The position numbers and the translations under genes were made by a program. Source: an uncultured Pseudoflavonifractor sp. (lineage in GTDB: Bacteria > Bacillota > Clostridia > Oscillospirales > Oscillospiraceae). Taken from it: DNA of 64,000 nt. A model generated the notes under the pieces. It did no database searches and was not told where the DNA came from. It was given only the letters and a program-made list of their open reading frames with translations. Below, piece by piece: positions 1 through 7,853 of this stretch. Every line of letters starts with the position of its first letter. Within the stretch, counting starts at the first letter, position 1. The stretch is taken from assembly GCF_944387275.1 (NCBI RefSeq), contig NZ_CALXEG010000001.1, positions 79,006-143,005 of the forward strand. Reading direction: 5' to 3'.

Positions 1-836
1 CCCTGTACCGGCTGGAGGCGGAGCGAAACGTGGCCCTCAGCTTTGTGCCCGCCGACAAGCAGGGCCGCCCGGACATGTCCGCCTTTGAGACCCTCATCCG
101 GCCCGAGACAAAGGCCATCGTGTGCACCCACGCCTCCAATCTGACGGGCAACATGATCGACATCGCCCGGGTGGGGGCCATTGCCAAGGCCCACGGCCTG
201 CTCTTCATCGTGGACGCCTCCCAGACCGCGGGGGCCGCTCCCATCGACATGGAGGCCATGGGCATCGACATCCTCTGCTTCACCGGCCACAAGGGCCTGA
301 TGGGCCCCCAGGGCACCGGCGGGCTGTGCGTCCGCCCCGGTGTGGAGATCCGCCCCTGGAAGGTGGGCGGCTCGGGGGTGCAGTCTTACAGTAAAACCCA
401 GCCGGAGGAATACCCCACCCGGCTGGAGGCGGGCACTCTGAACAGCCACGGCATCATGGGCCTCTCCGCCGCCCTGGACTTTATCGAGGCCACCGGCGTG
501 GACACCATCGCCCGCCGGGAGGAGGCCCTGATGCGGCGGTTCTACGACGGGGTCGCAGGCCTGAAGGGGGTCACGGTGTACGGGGACTTCACCCAGGCCC
601 ACCGGGCCGCCATCGTGGCGCTGAACATCGGGAACATGGACTCCAGCGAGGTGTCCGACATCCTCAGCACCGACTACGACATTGCCACCCGCCCCGGCGC
701 CCACTGTGCGCCCCGGATGCACCAGGCCCTGGGCACCACGGAGCAGGGCGCGGTGCGGTTCAGCTTCTCCTGGTACAACACCGAGGAGGAGGTGGACGCC
801 GCCGTCCGTGCGGTGGCCGACCTGGCAGAAGGCTGA
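1..836 (+). CDS. Cysteine desulfurase family protein (class V aminotransferase), 5' truncated by window edge
   Basis: PLP-dependent enzyme of the fold that takes sulfur from cysteine or acts on related substrates. The frame is already open at base 3, so the start lies outside the window; the GTG at 30 is an internal valine. The PLP lysine sits in the motif FTGHKGLMGPQGTGG (codon 291-293). A GAHCAP motif with a candidate catalytic cysteine (codon 705-707) and the C-terminal VRFSFSWYNTEEEVDAAV small-domain signature follow. The pattern best fits the stand-alone desulfurase-family proteins (EF2568-like) rather than IscS or SufS, and no scaffold gene is next to it. Physiological substrate unknown. 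A terminator follows directly. Confidence 0.88.
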   Translation, partial: LYRLEAERNVALSFVPADKQGRPDMSAFETLIRPETKAIVCTHASNLTGNMIDIARVGAIAKAHGLLFIVDASQTAGAAPIDMEAMGIDILCFTGHKGLMGPQGTGGLCVRPGVEIRPWKVGGSGVQSYSKTQPEEYPTRLEAGTLNSHGIMGLSAALDFIEATGVDTIARREEALMRRFYDGVAGLKGVTVYGDFTQAHRAAIVALNIGNMDSSEVSDILSTDYDIATRPGAHCAPRMHQALGTTEQGAVRFSFSWYNTEEEVDAAVRAVADLAEG

Positions 837-845
837 TTGCATACA

Positions 846-895
846 AAAAGAACGGGTGTGTTTCACCGGAACTCCGGCGGAACACACCCGTTTTT
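846..895. terminator. Bidirectional intrinsic terminator
   Basis: A 12-bp stem (851-862 with 881-892) is flanked by an A-run on the left and a T-run on the right, so it can end both the desulfurase gene (+) and the convergent PadR gene (-), whose stop codon abuts the T-run. Confidence 0.85.
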
Positions 896-1446
896 CAGTT
901 CTCTCCCAGCCGCTGGCGGCACAGCTGGATGCACCGCTCCAGCCAGGCGCAGCAGCCCTCTTCCCGCATGACGCCCCCCAGCAGCACCAGGTAGTCGCTG
1001 AACTCCTCCTCCCCCTCCGGGGGCACCCGGCTGAACTTGGCCATATTCTCCCGCAGGTGGTCCAACAGGGCCTTGTGCTGCTCCAGCTGGGGCTCCAGCA
1101 GGGCGATACGCCGACGGGGCGGGATGCAGTCGGAGAAGTAGAGCTGGAGCCGGAACTCGTCCTTGGGCACGGACCTTATCTTCAGCTGCCCCTCCGCCCA
1201 CGCCCGCAGGGCGGCCCGGCCGCTGCCGGTGATGGAGTACACCTTTTTCTCCAGCACGGTGCCGGAGATCTCGATCTGGTACGCAATCAGGCCCTCGTCC
1301 GCCAGGGCCTTCAGCTCCGGGTAGATCTGGCTGTGCTTGGCGCCCCAGAACTCGGCCAGGGTGGTCTCAAACTCCTTGGCCAGGTCGTAGCCCGACATAT
1401 CCCGCCGGTTCAGCAGCCCCAGGATGGCATAGCGCAGGGTTCCCAT
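895..1446 (-). CDS. PadR family transcriptional regulator
   Basis: 183 aa. Residues 1-80 form the PadR winged helix (MGTLRYAILGLL start, SGYDLAKEFE, FWGAKHSQIYPELKAL recognition helix, then the KKVYSIT wing). The rest is the helical C-terminal dimerisation domain (Vir_act_alpha_C type). The ATG has a GAGGAG site upstream. A TATAAT-like minus-strand -10 lies at 1479-1484. The gene is divergent from the membrane protein at 1648, whose promoter carries a palindrome, so repression of that neighbour and of itself is likely. PadR proteins normally respond to small molecules or envelope stress; the ligand is unknown. Confidence 0.9.
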   Translation of the reverse strand: MGTLRYAILGLLNRRDMSGYDLAKEFETTLAEFWGAKHSQIYPELKALADEGLIAYQIEISGTVLEKKVYSITGSGRAALRAWAEGQLKIRSVPKDEFRLQLYFSDCIPPRRRIALLEPQLEQHKALLDHLRENMAKFSRVPPEGEEEFSDYLVLLGGVMREEGCCAWLERCIQLCRQRLGEN

Positions 1447-1541
1447 GGTCTCTCCTCCTCTGTCAGGGTCATGGTGGTATTATACCATACTCCCGGCTTC
1501 ATTTCCTCCAAAACGGCAAATGATTTGTTCCCTATATTTTA

Positions 1542-1582
1542 AACATGTAATAATTGACATGTTCATTTTTCCATGCTACCAT
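1542..1582 (+). promoter_or_regulatory. Promoter of the YczE-like gene with probable PadR operator
   Basis: TTGACA (1554-1559), a 17-bp spacer and TACCAT (1577-1582) form a sigma-A promoter. A perfect 7-bp inverted repeat, AACATGT (1542-1548) and ACATGTT (1557-1563), covers the -35 box, the position expected for repressor binding. Assignment to the divergent PadR protein is inference from adjacency. Confidence 0.6.
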
Positions 1583-1647
1583 AAAATATAACAACACTCC
1601 GCCTCCTGGAGACGGAACGATATTTTGGAAGGAGTTTTGGTTCGGAA

Positions 1648-2310
1648 ATGGAAAAGTTGAAGCGCTACGTGGTATTTTTGATTGGACTGTTCGTCAACTC
1701 CCTTGGGGTGGCTCTGATCACCAAGGCCGATCTGGGCACCTCCCCCATCTCCTCGATCCCCTATGTGCTCAGCTTGAATTTTCCCCTCACCCTGGGACAG
1801 TTCACCGTGCTGTTCAGCCTGCTGCTCATTGTGCTCCAGCTGGTGATCCTGCGGAAAAACTTCCGCCCCGAGCACATTCTTCAGATCCCGGTGTCCTTTC
1901 TCTTCGGGTACTTCATCGACCTGTGCATGGCCCTGCTCTCCTTTGTCCAGCCCCAGGCGTACGGCATGAAGGTGCTCTATCTGCTGATCGGCTGCGTGGT
2001 CCTGGGCGTGGGCGTGTACATGGAGATGCTGGCCGACGTGGTCATGCTGCCCGGCGAGTCCTTTGTGCGCTCTGTGGTGTTCCGCTGGGCCACCGAGTTC
2101 GGCATGACCAAGGTGGCCTTTGACGTGACCATGACGGTGGTGGCGGCGGTGCTCTCCTTTGTCTTTGCCGGCATGCTCTCCGGCGTGCGGGAGGGGACCA
2201 TTGTGGCCGCCCTGCTGGTGGGCTTCATCGCCCGGCTCATCAACCGCCGGCTGGAGTTCATGCCTCAGGCCCTGTTCGGCGGGACGCCCGCGCCCGAGTG
2301 TTCCGAATAA
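1648..2310 (+). CDS. YczE/YyaS-type integral membrane protein
   Basis: 220 aa with about five hydrophobic segments (near residues 5-25, 45-65, 75-100, 108-128 and 155-195). The N-terminal GLFVNSLGVALITKADLGTSPISS pattern is typical of the YczE/YyaS/YitT-like family, and function in the family is not established. The nearest Shine-Dalgarno (GGAAGGAG, 1627-1634) is 13 bases from the ATG, longer than ideal, but no better start is seen. PadR regulators often control single membrane proteins of this kind, so a role in export or envelope stress is possible but unproven. Confidence 0.8.
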   Translation: MEKLKRYVVFLIGLFVNSLGVALITKADLGTSPISSIPYVLSLNFPLTLGQFTVLFSLLLIVLQLVILRKNFRPEHILQIPVSFLFGYFIDLCMALLSFVQPQAYGMKVLYLLIGCVVLGVGVYMEMLADVVMLPGESFVRSVVFRWATEFGMTKVAFDVTMTVVAAVLSFVFAGMLSGVREGTIVAALLVGFIARLINRRLEFMPQALFGGTPAPECSE

Positions 2311-2312
2311 GC

Positions 2313-2350
2313 AAAAAATCAGCAGCCCTTGACGGGCTGCTGATTTTTTT
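2313..2350. terminator. Bidirectional intrinsic terminator
   Basis: ATCAGCAGCCC pairs with GGGCTGCTGAT around a short loop, with A-run and T-run flanks. It separates the plus-strand membrane protein from the convergent MFS gene. Confidence 0.9.
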
Positions 2351-2355
2351 ATTGC

Positions 2356-3624
2356 TCAGTGGACCGGGACGGCCTCTTTTCTTCCGTCGGGCGCCTCCTG
2401 CCGCACTGTCTGGACAAAGAAGATGGCGCCTACGGCGAACATAAAGGCCAGGGCGCCCACGCCCAGGTTGACGCTGCCGGTAAGCTGGCTCACGGCGGAG
2501 ACGGTGATGGTGCCCAGGAAGGAGGCGCCTTTGCCGCAGATGTCGTACAGGCCGAAGTACTCGCCGGACTTCTCCGGCGGGATGAGGCGGGCGAAGTAGG
2601 CCCGGGACATGGACTGGATGGCCCCCTGGAAGATGCCCACGCACACGGCCAGCACCCAGAACTGGTACTGCTCCTTCATCCACATGCCGTAGAGGGTGAT
2701 GAGGAAGTAGGCGCCGATGCACACCAGGATCAGGCTGGCGGAGGAGAAGCGCTCGGTGAGGCGGCCGAAGAGGAGGGCGGCGGGGAATGCCACGATCTGG
2801 GTCACCAGCAGCGCCAGCAGCAGCCCGGTGGTGTCCAGACCCAGGGCGGTGCCGTAGGCGGTGGCCATGTCGATGATGGTGTACACGCCGTCGATGTAGA
2901 AGAAGAAGGCGATGAGGAAGAAGAGGGCCTTCCGGTTGTGGGCGAGCTCGGAGAACACCCGTCCCAGGCGGCGGAAGCTCTCGCCCAGGCGGCTGCCCCG
3001 GGCGGGGACGGCGTGCCGCTGTTCATAGGACCGCCACAGGGGCACGGACAGCAGCAGCCACCAGGCGGCAATGAGCAGGAAGGCCAGGGCCATGGCCACG
3101 TTGACCGGCATGCCCAGGGGCTCGTAGCACAGCACCAGCACCAGGGAGAGGACAAAGGGGATGCAGCTGCCGATATAGCCCCAAGCGTAGCCGTTAGCGG
3201 AGACCTTGTCCATCCGCTCAGGCTCGGTGATGTCGGTGAGCATGGAGTCATAGATGACCAGGCTTACCGAGTAGGCCGATTTGGCCAGGACAAAGAGCAC
3301 CAGGAACCACAGCCAGGAGGACATGATGCCCAGGCCCACACAGCCCAGGGCGCCCACCAGCACGGAGAGGGAGAAGAGCTTCTTTTTCCAGCCGGGGAAG
3401 TCGGAGATGGTGCCCAGCACCGGGCCGCACAGGGCCACCACCAGGGTGGCGATGGAGGTGGCGTAGCCCCAGTAGGCCAGGTAGCTCACCTCGGAGAGGC
3501 CCGACCCACCGGCCAGGCTGTTGAAGTAGATGGGCATAATGGTGGATACCAGCAGGGTAAAGGCGGAATTGCCCACATCGTAGAGCACCCAATTGCGCTC
3601 CAGGGGCCGCAGTTTAAACTTCAT
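2356..3624 (-). CDS. MFS transporter, UMF1/Atg22-like family
   Basis: About 422 aa with twelve predicted membrane helices. The N-terminal RNWVLYDVGNSAFTLL and the GPVLGTISD loop are characteristic of the UMF1 (vacuole effluxer Atg22-like) branch of the major facilitator superfamily; substrates of bacterial members are mostly unknown. I prefer ATG at 3624 over TTG at 3628-3630, because AAGGAG sits 7 bases before the ATG. The start overlaps the 3' end of the phospholipase-like gene by 11 bases, implying translational coupling in a two-gene operon. Confidence 0.85.
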   Translation of the reverse strand: MKFKLRPLERNWVLYDVGNSAFTLLVSTIMPIYFNSLAGGSGLSEVSYLAYWGYATSIATLVVALCGPVLGTISDFPGWKKKLFSLSVLVGALGCVGLGIMSSWLWFLVLFVLAKSAYSVSLVIYDSMLTDITEPERMDKVSANGYAWGYIGSCIPFVLSLVLVLCYEPLGMPVNVAMALAFLLIAAWWLLLSVPLWRSYEQRHAVPARGSRLGESFRRLGRVFSELAHNRKALFFLIAFFFYIDGVYTIIDMATAYGTALGLDTTGLLLALLVTQIVAFPAALLFGRLTERFSSASLILVCIGAYFLITLYGMWMKEQYQFWVLAVCVGIFQGAIQSMSRAYFARLIPPEKSGEYFGLYDICGKGASFLGTITVSAVSQLTGSVNLGVGALAFMFAVGAIFFVQTVRQEAPDGRKEAVPVH

Positions 3625-4474
3625 AGACAAGCTCCTTTTCCAGACTCAGCACGGGGATCTTCTGCCAGTTGGCCCCGGCGCCAAAGGTGAGCTCCAGCCC
3701 GGCGGGCAGGGGCCGCTCCTCCTCCAGGCAGGGAAGATAGCCCTCCATCAGGGTGAGACACCGCTCCTCCGCCCGGTCCATCAGCTTTTTGAGGCGGACG
3801 CAGCTGTCCGCGCAGCGGGGATCGGGCTGGGGGTTGATGAGCAGGCCGTGCATCTCGGTGTAATTGCCCGACAGCTTGAGCACAGCCTTCACCAGATTCC
3901 GTCTCCAGGCGCTGGGCGCCACCAGCAGGCGGTTGTAGAAGATCATGCTCCGCAGGGATTTTTCCACTTCCTCCGGCGTGACGGTGGAAAAGAAGGGGGC
4001 GATGACCCTGCTGTTTTCCGCCGTGGGGCGGATGTGACCGGTCAGGTCCTGGCGCACCGGGTCAAGCCCCTGTTCGGCCATGAGGCAGCGGTCAAACTCC
4101 CCCTCGATCTCCGTGTGGGTGACGCCGCTGACGTGGATCTTCTGCTCGATATACCCGTGACAGGCGCTGTCCAGAGCGAAGTGGCAGAGGAAGCCCATGA
4201 GGTAGGCCCGGCCGGGTCCCCTCTCCCCGGCGGGCATGGCCCGCACCAGGGCGGCGGCCGGACCGAAGAAATCGGCGGCCGGCTTCTCGTGCTGTTCAAA
4301 GCCCACGGTGTTGACCCGGTTGACCGTAAGGGCCTTGTAGTAAAACAGGATGTCCGGCCCGTGGAGGCCGATGGCGAACAGCTCCTTTTGCGCGGGCGTC
4401 AGCCCCTTCAGGGCAGGCGGATCCCGGCGGAGAATCCGGTCCCCAAAATACTTGTGGGCGTAGGTGGATGGCAT
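3614..4474 (-). CDS. Zinc-dependent phospholipase C family protein
   Basis: 286 aa from an ATG at 4474 with AAAGGAGA upstream. An upstream in-frame start at 4567 would add an unrelated, poorly conserved leader. It begins MPSTYAHKYFGDRIL and contains IGLHGPDILFYY and GFLCHFALDSACHGYIE; the His and Asp residues match the metal ligands of the Zn_dep_PLPC fold. No signal peptide is visible from this start, unlike secreted clostridial alpha-toxins, so a cytoplasmic hydrolase of unknown substrate is more likely than a toxin. First gene of the operon with the UMF1 transporter. Confidence 0.85.
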   Translation of the reverse strand: MPSTYAHKYFGDRILRRDPPALKGLTPAQKELFAIGLHGPDILFYYKALTVNRVNTVGFEQHEKPAADFFGPAAALVRAMPAGERGPGRAYLMGFLCHFALDSACHGYIEQKIHVSGVTHTEIEGEFDRCLMAEQGLDPVRQDLTGHIRPTAENSRVIAPFFSTVTPEEVEKSLRSMIFYNRLLVAPSAWRRNLVKAVLKLSGNYTEMHGLLINPQPDPRCADSCVRLKKLMDRAEERCLTLMEGYLPCLEEERPLPAGLELTFGAGANWQKIPVLSLEKELVYEV

Positions 4475-4513
4475 GGAGAATCTCCTTTTGCTCGATTTTC
4501 TGTTCCGGCAGCT

Positions 4514-4576
4514 ATTGTACCATCCTCCCTTCGGCCCTTCCCCGCAGTTTTTGTAAAATGGAGACAAACTGTTTGT
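4514..4576 (-). promoter_or_regulatory. Extended -10 promoter plus upstream palindrome for the phospholipase/MFS operon
   Basis: Minus strand reads TGGTACAAT (-10 at 4514-4519 with extended TG). No clear -35 is present. A perfect 6+1+6 palindrome (ACAAACTGTTTGT, 4564-4576) lies upstream and may bind an activator or repressor; no cognate regulator can be named. Confidence 0.4.
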
Positions 4577-4582
4577 AAAATA

Positions 4583-4617
4583 AAGGCCGCCGGGAGAAAA
4601 TTTCTCCCGGCGGCCTT
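4583..4617 (-). terminator. Intrinsic terminator of the comEA-response regulator operon
   Basis: Near-perfect stem GGCCGCCGGGAGAAA / TTTCTCCCGGCGGCC. On the minus strand it is followed by a T-rich stretch, just after the stop at 4631. Confidence 0.8.
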
Positions 4618-4630
4618 GCCGTGTTCTGAT

Positions 4631-5314
4631 TCAGCTGTTCTTGAAGTAGTAGCCCACGCCCCACTTGGTGAGGATGTACTCGGGGCGGGCGGGGTCCAGC
4701 TCCAGCTTCTCCCGCAGACGGCGGACGTGGACGTCCACGGTGCGGTAGTCCCCGGCGTACTCATAGCCCCACACCACGTTGAGCAGGTTCTCCCGGCTGT
4801 ACACCCGGCCCGGATTGCGCATGAGCAGCTCGATGAGGTCGAACTCCTTGGCGGTCAGGTCCACCGGGGTCTCCCCCTTCCAGGCGGAGCGCTCGTCGGC
4901 GTCGATCACGATGTGTCCGGCGGTGAGGCGGGATTTCTTGTCCTTCTGTGCGGCCATGCCCGCCCGGCGGAGCAGGGCCCGCACCCGGGCCTTCAGCTCC
5001 AGGATGTTGAAGGGCTTGGTGATATAGTCGTCGGCGCCGCACTCAAACCCGATGATCTTGTCGGTGTCCTCACTGCGGGCGGTGAGCATGATGATAGGCA
5101 CGTTGGAGAACTCCCGGATGCGCATGCAGGCCTGGAGGCCGTCGATCTTGGGCATCATCAGGTCCAGGATGATGAGGTCGAAGCCGCCGCTGCGGGCCAG
5201 CTCCACCGCCTCTTCCCCGTCATAGCCGGTCTCCACCTGGTAGCCCTCGCTCTCCAGGTTGAATTTGATGCCCTTGACCAGCACCTTCTCGTCGTCCACA
5301 ACCAGAATTTTCAT
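4631..5314 (-). CDS. OmpR/WalR-type response regulator, no adjacent kinase
   Basis: 227 aa. Receiver domain at residues 1-115, with acidic pocket VDDE, phospho-acceptor Asp in LIILDLMMPKIDG, Thr in MLTAR and Lys in ITKPF. A winged-helix DNA-binding domain follows (VDLTAKEFDLIELL, VDVHVRRLREKLE, GVGYYF). ATG 5314 is preceded by GTGGAGG at 8 bases; the earlier in-frame start at 5347 overlaps the comEA stop and is less likely. It lies 32 bases downstream of comEA on the same strand and has no histidine kinase beside it, so its sensor must be encoded elsewhere or absent. Confidence 0.9.
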   Translation of the reverse strand: MKILVVDDEKVLVKGIKFNLESEGYQVETGYDGEEAVELARSGGFDLIILDLMMPKIDGLQACMRIREFSNVPIIMLTARSEDTDKIIGFECGADDYITKPFNILELKARVRALLRRAGMAAQKDKKSRLTAGHIVIDADERSAWKGETPVDLTAKEFDLIELLMRNPGRVYSRENLLNVVWGYEYAGDYRTVDVHVRRLREKLELDPARPEYILTKWGVGYYFKNS

Positions 5315-5346
5315 TGTTTGATTCCTCCACAGGGCGCTCGCCCTCA

Positions 5347-5802
5347 CTAAACGGTAATATAGTCGATGATCTGGGACAAAATCCCCTCGCCGATGCCGCT
5401 GACATTGGTGATGTCCTCCACCATGCGGAAGGGGCCGTTCTCCTCCCGGTATGCGATGATGGCCGCCGCCCGCTTCTCGCCGATGCTGGGCAGGGTCTGG
5501 AGCTCCTCGCTGCCGGCGGTGTTGATGTTGATCAGGCCGGTCTGCCCCTCTGTCTCCTCAGGCGCGGGCGACGGCGTCTGAGATGTGATTGCCGCAGGTT
5601 CTGTCTCCGCCGGAGGGTCGGAGGTTGTCGGCAGGAGCTGGGAGACCGACGGTGCGGTGCTGAGCTCCGGCTCCAGGCTGTACTGGGCGGTGATCTGCAC
5701 GGTTCCGGCGGAATTCTCCCCTCCCAGGAACCACCCGGCAAAGAAGGCAAGGCAGGCGGTGGTCAGCATAAGCAGCACAAATTCCAGCCTGGAAATCTTC
5801 AT
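5347..5802 (-). CDS. comEA: ComEA family helix-hairpin-helix DNA-binding protein
   Basis: 151 aa. N-terminal membrane anchor (residues 5-27), a Ser/Pro/Glu-rich linker to about residue 88, then a ComEA-type double helix-hairpin-helix (LININTAGSEELQTLPSIG then FRMVEDITNVSGIG). In naturally competent Firmicutes ComEA binds incoming double-stranded DNA outside the membrane. ATG 5802 is chosen; the TTG one codon upstream is the alternative. The other comE genes are not in the window, so transformation ability cannot be inferred. Confidence 0.88.
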   Translation of the reverse strand: MKISRLEFVLLMLTTACLAFFAGWFLGGENSAGTVQITAQYSLEPELSTAPSVSQLLPTTSDPPAETEPAAITSQTPSPAPEETEGQTGLININTAGSEELQTLPSIGEKRAAAIIAYREENGPFRMVEDITNVSGIGEGILSQIIDYITV

Positions 5803-5824
5803 CAAATTGTAACCACCTTTCCCG

Positions 5825-5853
5825 TTGCGCGGCCCGTCCTTCTTTGCTATAAT
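5825..5853 (+). promoter_or_regulatory. Promoter for the D-Ala-D-Ala carboxypeptidase gene
   Basis: TTGCGC (5825-5830), 17-bp spacer, TATAAT (5848-5853). The implied leader of about 110 nt contains a perfect 9-bp stem (5886-5894 with 5920-5928). A second AT-rich -10-like stretch at 5941-5956 may be another start. Confidence 0.55.
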
Positions 5854-5885
5854 GAATTATGTAACCGAGTCTGTCCAGACGCATT

Positions 5886-5928
5886 CTTTGCCGCAGAGGT
5901 GGCCCTTCCGGCCGTTTTTGCGGCAAAG
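5886..5928 (+). promoter_or_regulatory. Leader hairpin upstream of the carboxypeptidase gene
   Basis: CTTTGCCGC pairs perfectly with GCGGCAAAG across a 25-base loop that itself contains GGCC/GGCC complementarity. No T-run follows, so it is not a standard terminator. Its role is unknown. Confidence 0.4.
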
Positions 5929-5972
5929 GGGCGTTATGGGATATATTATAACATAGTGTGCGGGAGTTTCCT

Positions 5973-7337
5973 ATGAAAAAAAATCGTCTTTTTTCTCTTC
6001 TTCTGACCCTGTCGCTGGTCTGCGCCATGCTGGCCCCCTTTTCCACCGCTTCGGCCAATTCTGTGGACGACTACGTGGTGAACGCCAAGTCCGCCATTCT
6101 GGTGGACACCACCTACGGCGAGATCCTCTACGAGCACAACGCCCATGAGCGGACCTACCCCGCCAGCATCACCAAGGTCATGACCGGTCTGCTGACCATC
6201 GAGGCTATCGAGCGGGGCGAACTGTCCCTGGACCAGCAGATCACCGTCAGCGAGCACGTAAACGACGGCATGATGTCCGGCGCCTCCACCCAGAACCTGA
6301 AGCCGGGCGAGATCCTCAGCCTGAAGGACGTGCTGGCCTGTGCCCTGATCCCCTCGGCCAACGAGGCGTGCAACGTGCTGGCCGAGACGGTGGCCGGCTC
6401 CATCTCCGCCTTTGTGGACCTGATGAACCAGCGGGCCGCCGAGCTGGGCTGTGAGGACACCCATTTCATGAACCCCCACGGCCTCCACGATGAGAACCAC
6501 TACACCACGGCCTACGACATCTACCTGTTCTGCAACGAGGCCATGAAGCACGATATCTTCCGCGAGCTGGTCACCTCCATGAACTACACGGTCCCCGCCA
6601 CCAATATGAGCGAGGAGCGCACCTTCTGGGACACCAACGCCCTCATCACCAGCTGGAAGTACAAGGGGTATACATACGAGTATGCCACCGGCATCAAGAC
6701 CGGCTACACCCCCGAGGCGGGCTACTGCCTGGCCTCCTCCGCCACCAAGGGCGAGCGCTCCCTCATCGCCGTGGTCACCGGCTGTGAGCGGGCCGAGGGC
6801 GCCACCGGCAGCGACGGGTACACCCAGTTCTCCGAGAGCAAGAAGCTGCTGGAGTGGGGCTTCTCCAACTTCTCCTACCAGTCCATCATGAGCAGCAGCA
6901 AGCCCCAGCTGTCCATCCCCGTGACCCTCTCCGAGACCGACCACGTGGTGGCCGAGCCCAACGGCACCCTCTCCGCCGTGCTGCCCAACGACGTGTCCGC
7001 CGAGGACTTCAAGCAGAACGTGGAGCAGTATTACGACACCCTGGAGGCCCCGGTGGAGAAGGGCACGGTGCTGGGCAAGGTGACCCTCACCTACAACGGC
7101 GAGGAGTACGGCTCCCTGGACCTGGTGGCTGTGGACACGGTGGAGCGCTCCGAGCTGCTCTACAACCTGGACCGGATCGAGAAGTTCTTCAGCCAGCTGT
7201 GGGTGAAGATCCTCCTGCTGGTGCTGGTGGTGCTGATTCTGGTGCTGGTGCTCCGGCTCACCCTGTTCGGCCGGCGCGGTCGGCGGAGCTACGGCGGCCG
7301 GAGCCGCGGCAGCTACCATGGACGCCGCCGCCGCTGA
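5973..7337 (+). CDS. Serine-type D-Ala-D-Ala carboxypeptidase (PBP5-like)
   Basis: 454 aa. It trims the terminal D-alanine of peptidoglycan stem peptides outside the membrane. A signal peptide covers residues 1-28. The peptidase S11 motifs are intact: S65-I-T-K68, S128-A-N130 and K242-T-G. A C-terminal beta domain follows, then a hydrophobic helix near residues 410-430 and a very basic Arg/Gly-rich tail, so the enzyme is probably anchored at its C terminus. ATG 5973 has GGGAG 7 bases upstream; an in-frame GTG at 5958 lacks a site. Length is slightly above the 380-430 aa usual for DacA/DacF because of the anchor and tail. Confidence 0.9.
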   Translation: MKKNRLFSLLLTLSLVCAMLAPFSTASANSVDDYVVNAKSAILVDTTYGEILYEHNAHERTYPASITKVMTGLLTIEAIERGELSLDQQITVSEHVNDGMMSGASTQNLKPGEILSLKDVLACALIPSANEACNVLAETVAGSISAFVDLMNQRAAELGCEDTHFMNPHGLHDENHYTTAYDIYLFCNEAMKHDIFRELVTSMNYTVPATNMSEERTFWDTNALITSWKYKGYTYEYATGIKTGYTPEAGYCLASSATKGERSLIAVVTGCERAEGATGSDGYTQFSESKKLLEWGFSNFSYQSIMSSSKPQLSIPVTLSETDHVVAEPNGTLSAVLPNDVSAEDFKQNVEQYYDTLEAPVEKGTVLGKVTLTYNGEEYGSLDLVAVDTVERSELLYNLDRIEKFFSQLWVKILLLVLVVLILVLVLRLTLFGRRGRRSYGGRSRGSYHGRRRR

Positions 7338-7355
7338 TCTTCTCTTCTTCAAATC

Positions 7356-7391
7356 ATCGCCCCACGGATCATTCCGTGGGGCGATTTTTTG
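7356..7391 (+). terminator. Intrinsic terminator
   Basis: ATCGCCCCACGG pairs with CCGTGGGGCGAT, followed by TTTTTT. It ends the carboxypeptidase transcript and insulates the blaI-like operon. Confidence 0.92.
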
Positions 7392-7409
7392 CGTTTTTCC
7401 GTCTTTCTC

Positions 7410-7467
7410 TTGACAGAACAGGTTTGTCGCGATAAACTAGTTTTGCAAGGAGATTTGTTCTAACAAA
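7410..7467 (+). promoter_or_regulatory. Promoter and candidate BlaI operators
   Basis: TTGACA (7410-7415), 17-bp spacer, TAAACT (7433-7438). A near-perfect 16-bp palindrome centred on TCGCGA (7422-7437) lies between the -35 and -10. A second palindrome, TTTGTT-CT-AACAAA (7454-7467), lies in the early transcribed region. This layout matches autorepression by a BlaI-type dimer; the protein-site assignment is inferred. Confidence 0.6.
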
Positions 7468-7490
7468 CCTCGCAGGGAAAGGAGCCCGCT

Positions 7491-7853
7491 ATGGACGACT
7501 ATAAGCTGTTTGACGCCGAATACCGGCTGATGGATCTGGTGTGGACGGAGGAGCCGGTGAACTCCACCGCCCTGTCCCGCATGTGCCTGGAGCGCTTCGG
7601 CTGGAAGAAGCCCACCACCTACAATCTCATCCGCAAACTGTGCCAGCGGGGCTTCCTGCAAAATGAGGACGCCACTGTCACCGCCCTGGTGCCCCGGGAG
7701 CAGGTGGAGCAGTACGAGAGCGAGTCAGTGGTGGAGAAGTCCTTCGGCGGCTCCCTGCCCGCCTTTGTGGCCGCCTTCCTGCGGGGGAAAAAGCTCTCCC
7801 AGGCGGAGGCGGAAGAGCTGCGGCGCATGATCGAGGAGGCGGGCGATGAGTAA
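7491..7853 (+). CDS. BlaI/MecI/CopY family transcriptional repressor
   Basis: 120 aa. N-terminal winged helix (YRLMDLVWTEEPVNSTALSRM, PTTYNLIRKLCQRGFL) followed by a helical dimerisation and cleavage region. BlaI-type repressors are usually inactivated when a BlaR1-type membrane metalloprotease senses its signal. The very next gene encodes such a protease and overlaps by 8 bases, so the two are translationally coupled. RBS AAAGGAG precedes the ATG. There is no beta-lactamase gene in the window, so the target is probably its own operon or something distant. Confidence 0.9.
   Translation: MDDYKLFDAEYRLMDLVWTEEPVNSTALSRMCLERFGWKKPTTYNLIRKLCQRGFLQNEDATVTALVPREQVEQYESESVVEKSFGGSLPAFVAAFLRGKKLSQAEAEELRRMIEEAGDE

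Noticed and set aside
3614..4474. Secreted alpha-toxin-like phospholipase C
   Set aside because: The protein fits the zinc phospholipase fold, but from the best start it has no signal peptide and no C-terminal membrane-binding domain, so a toxin role is not supported.
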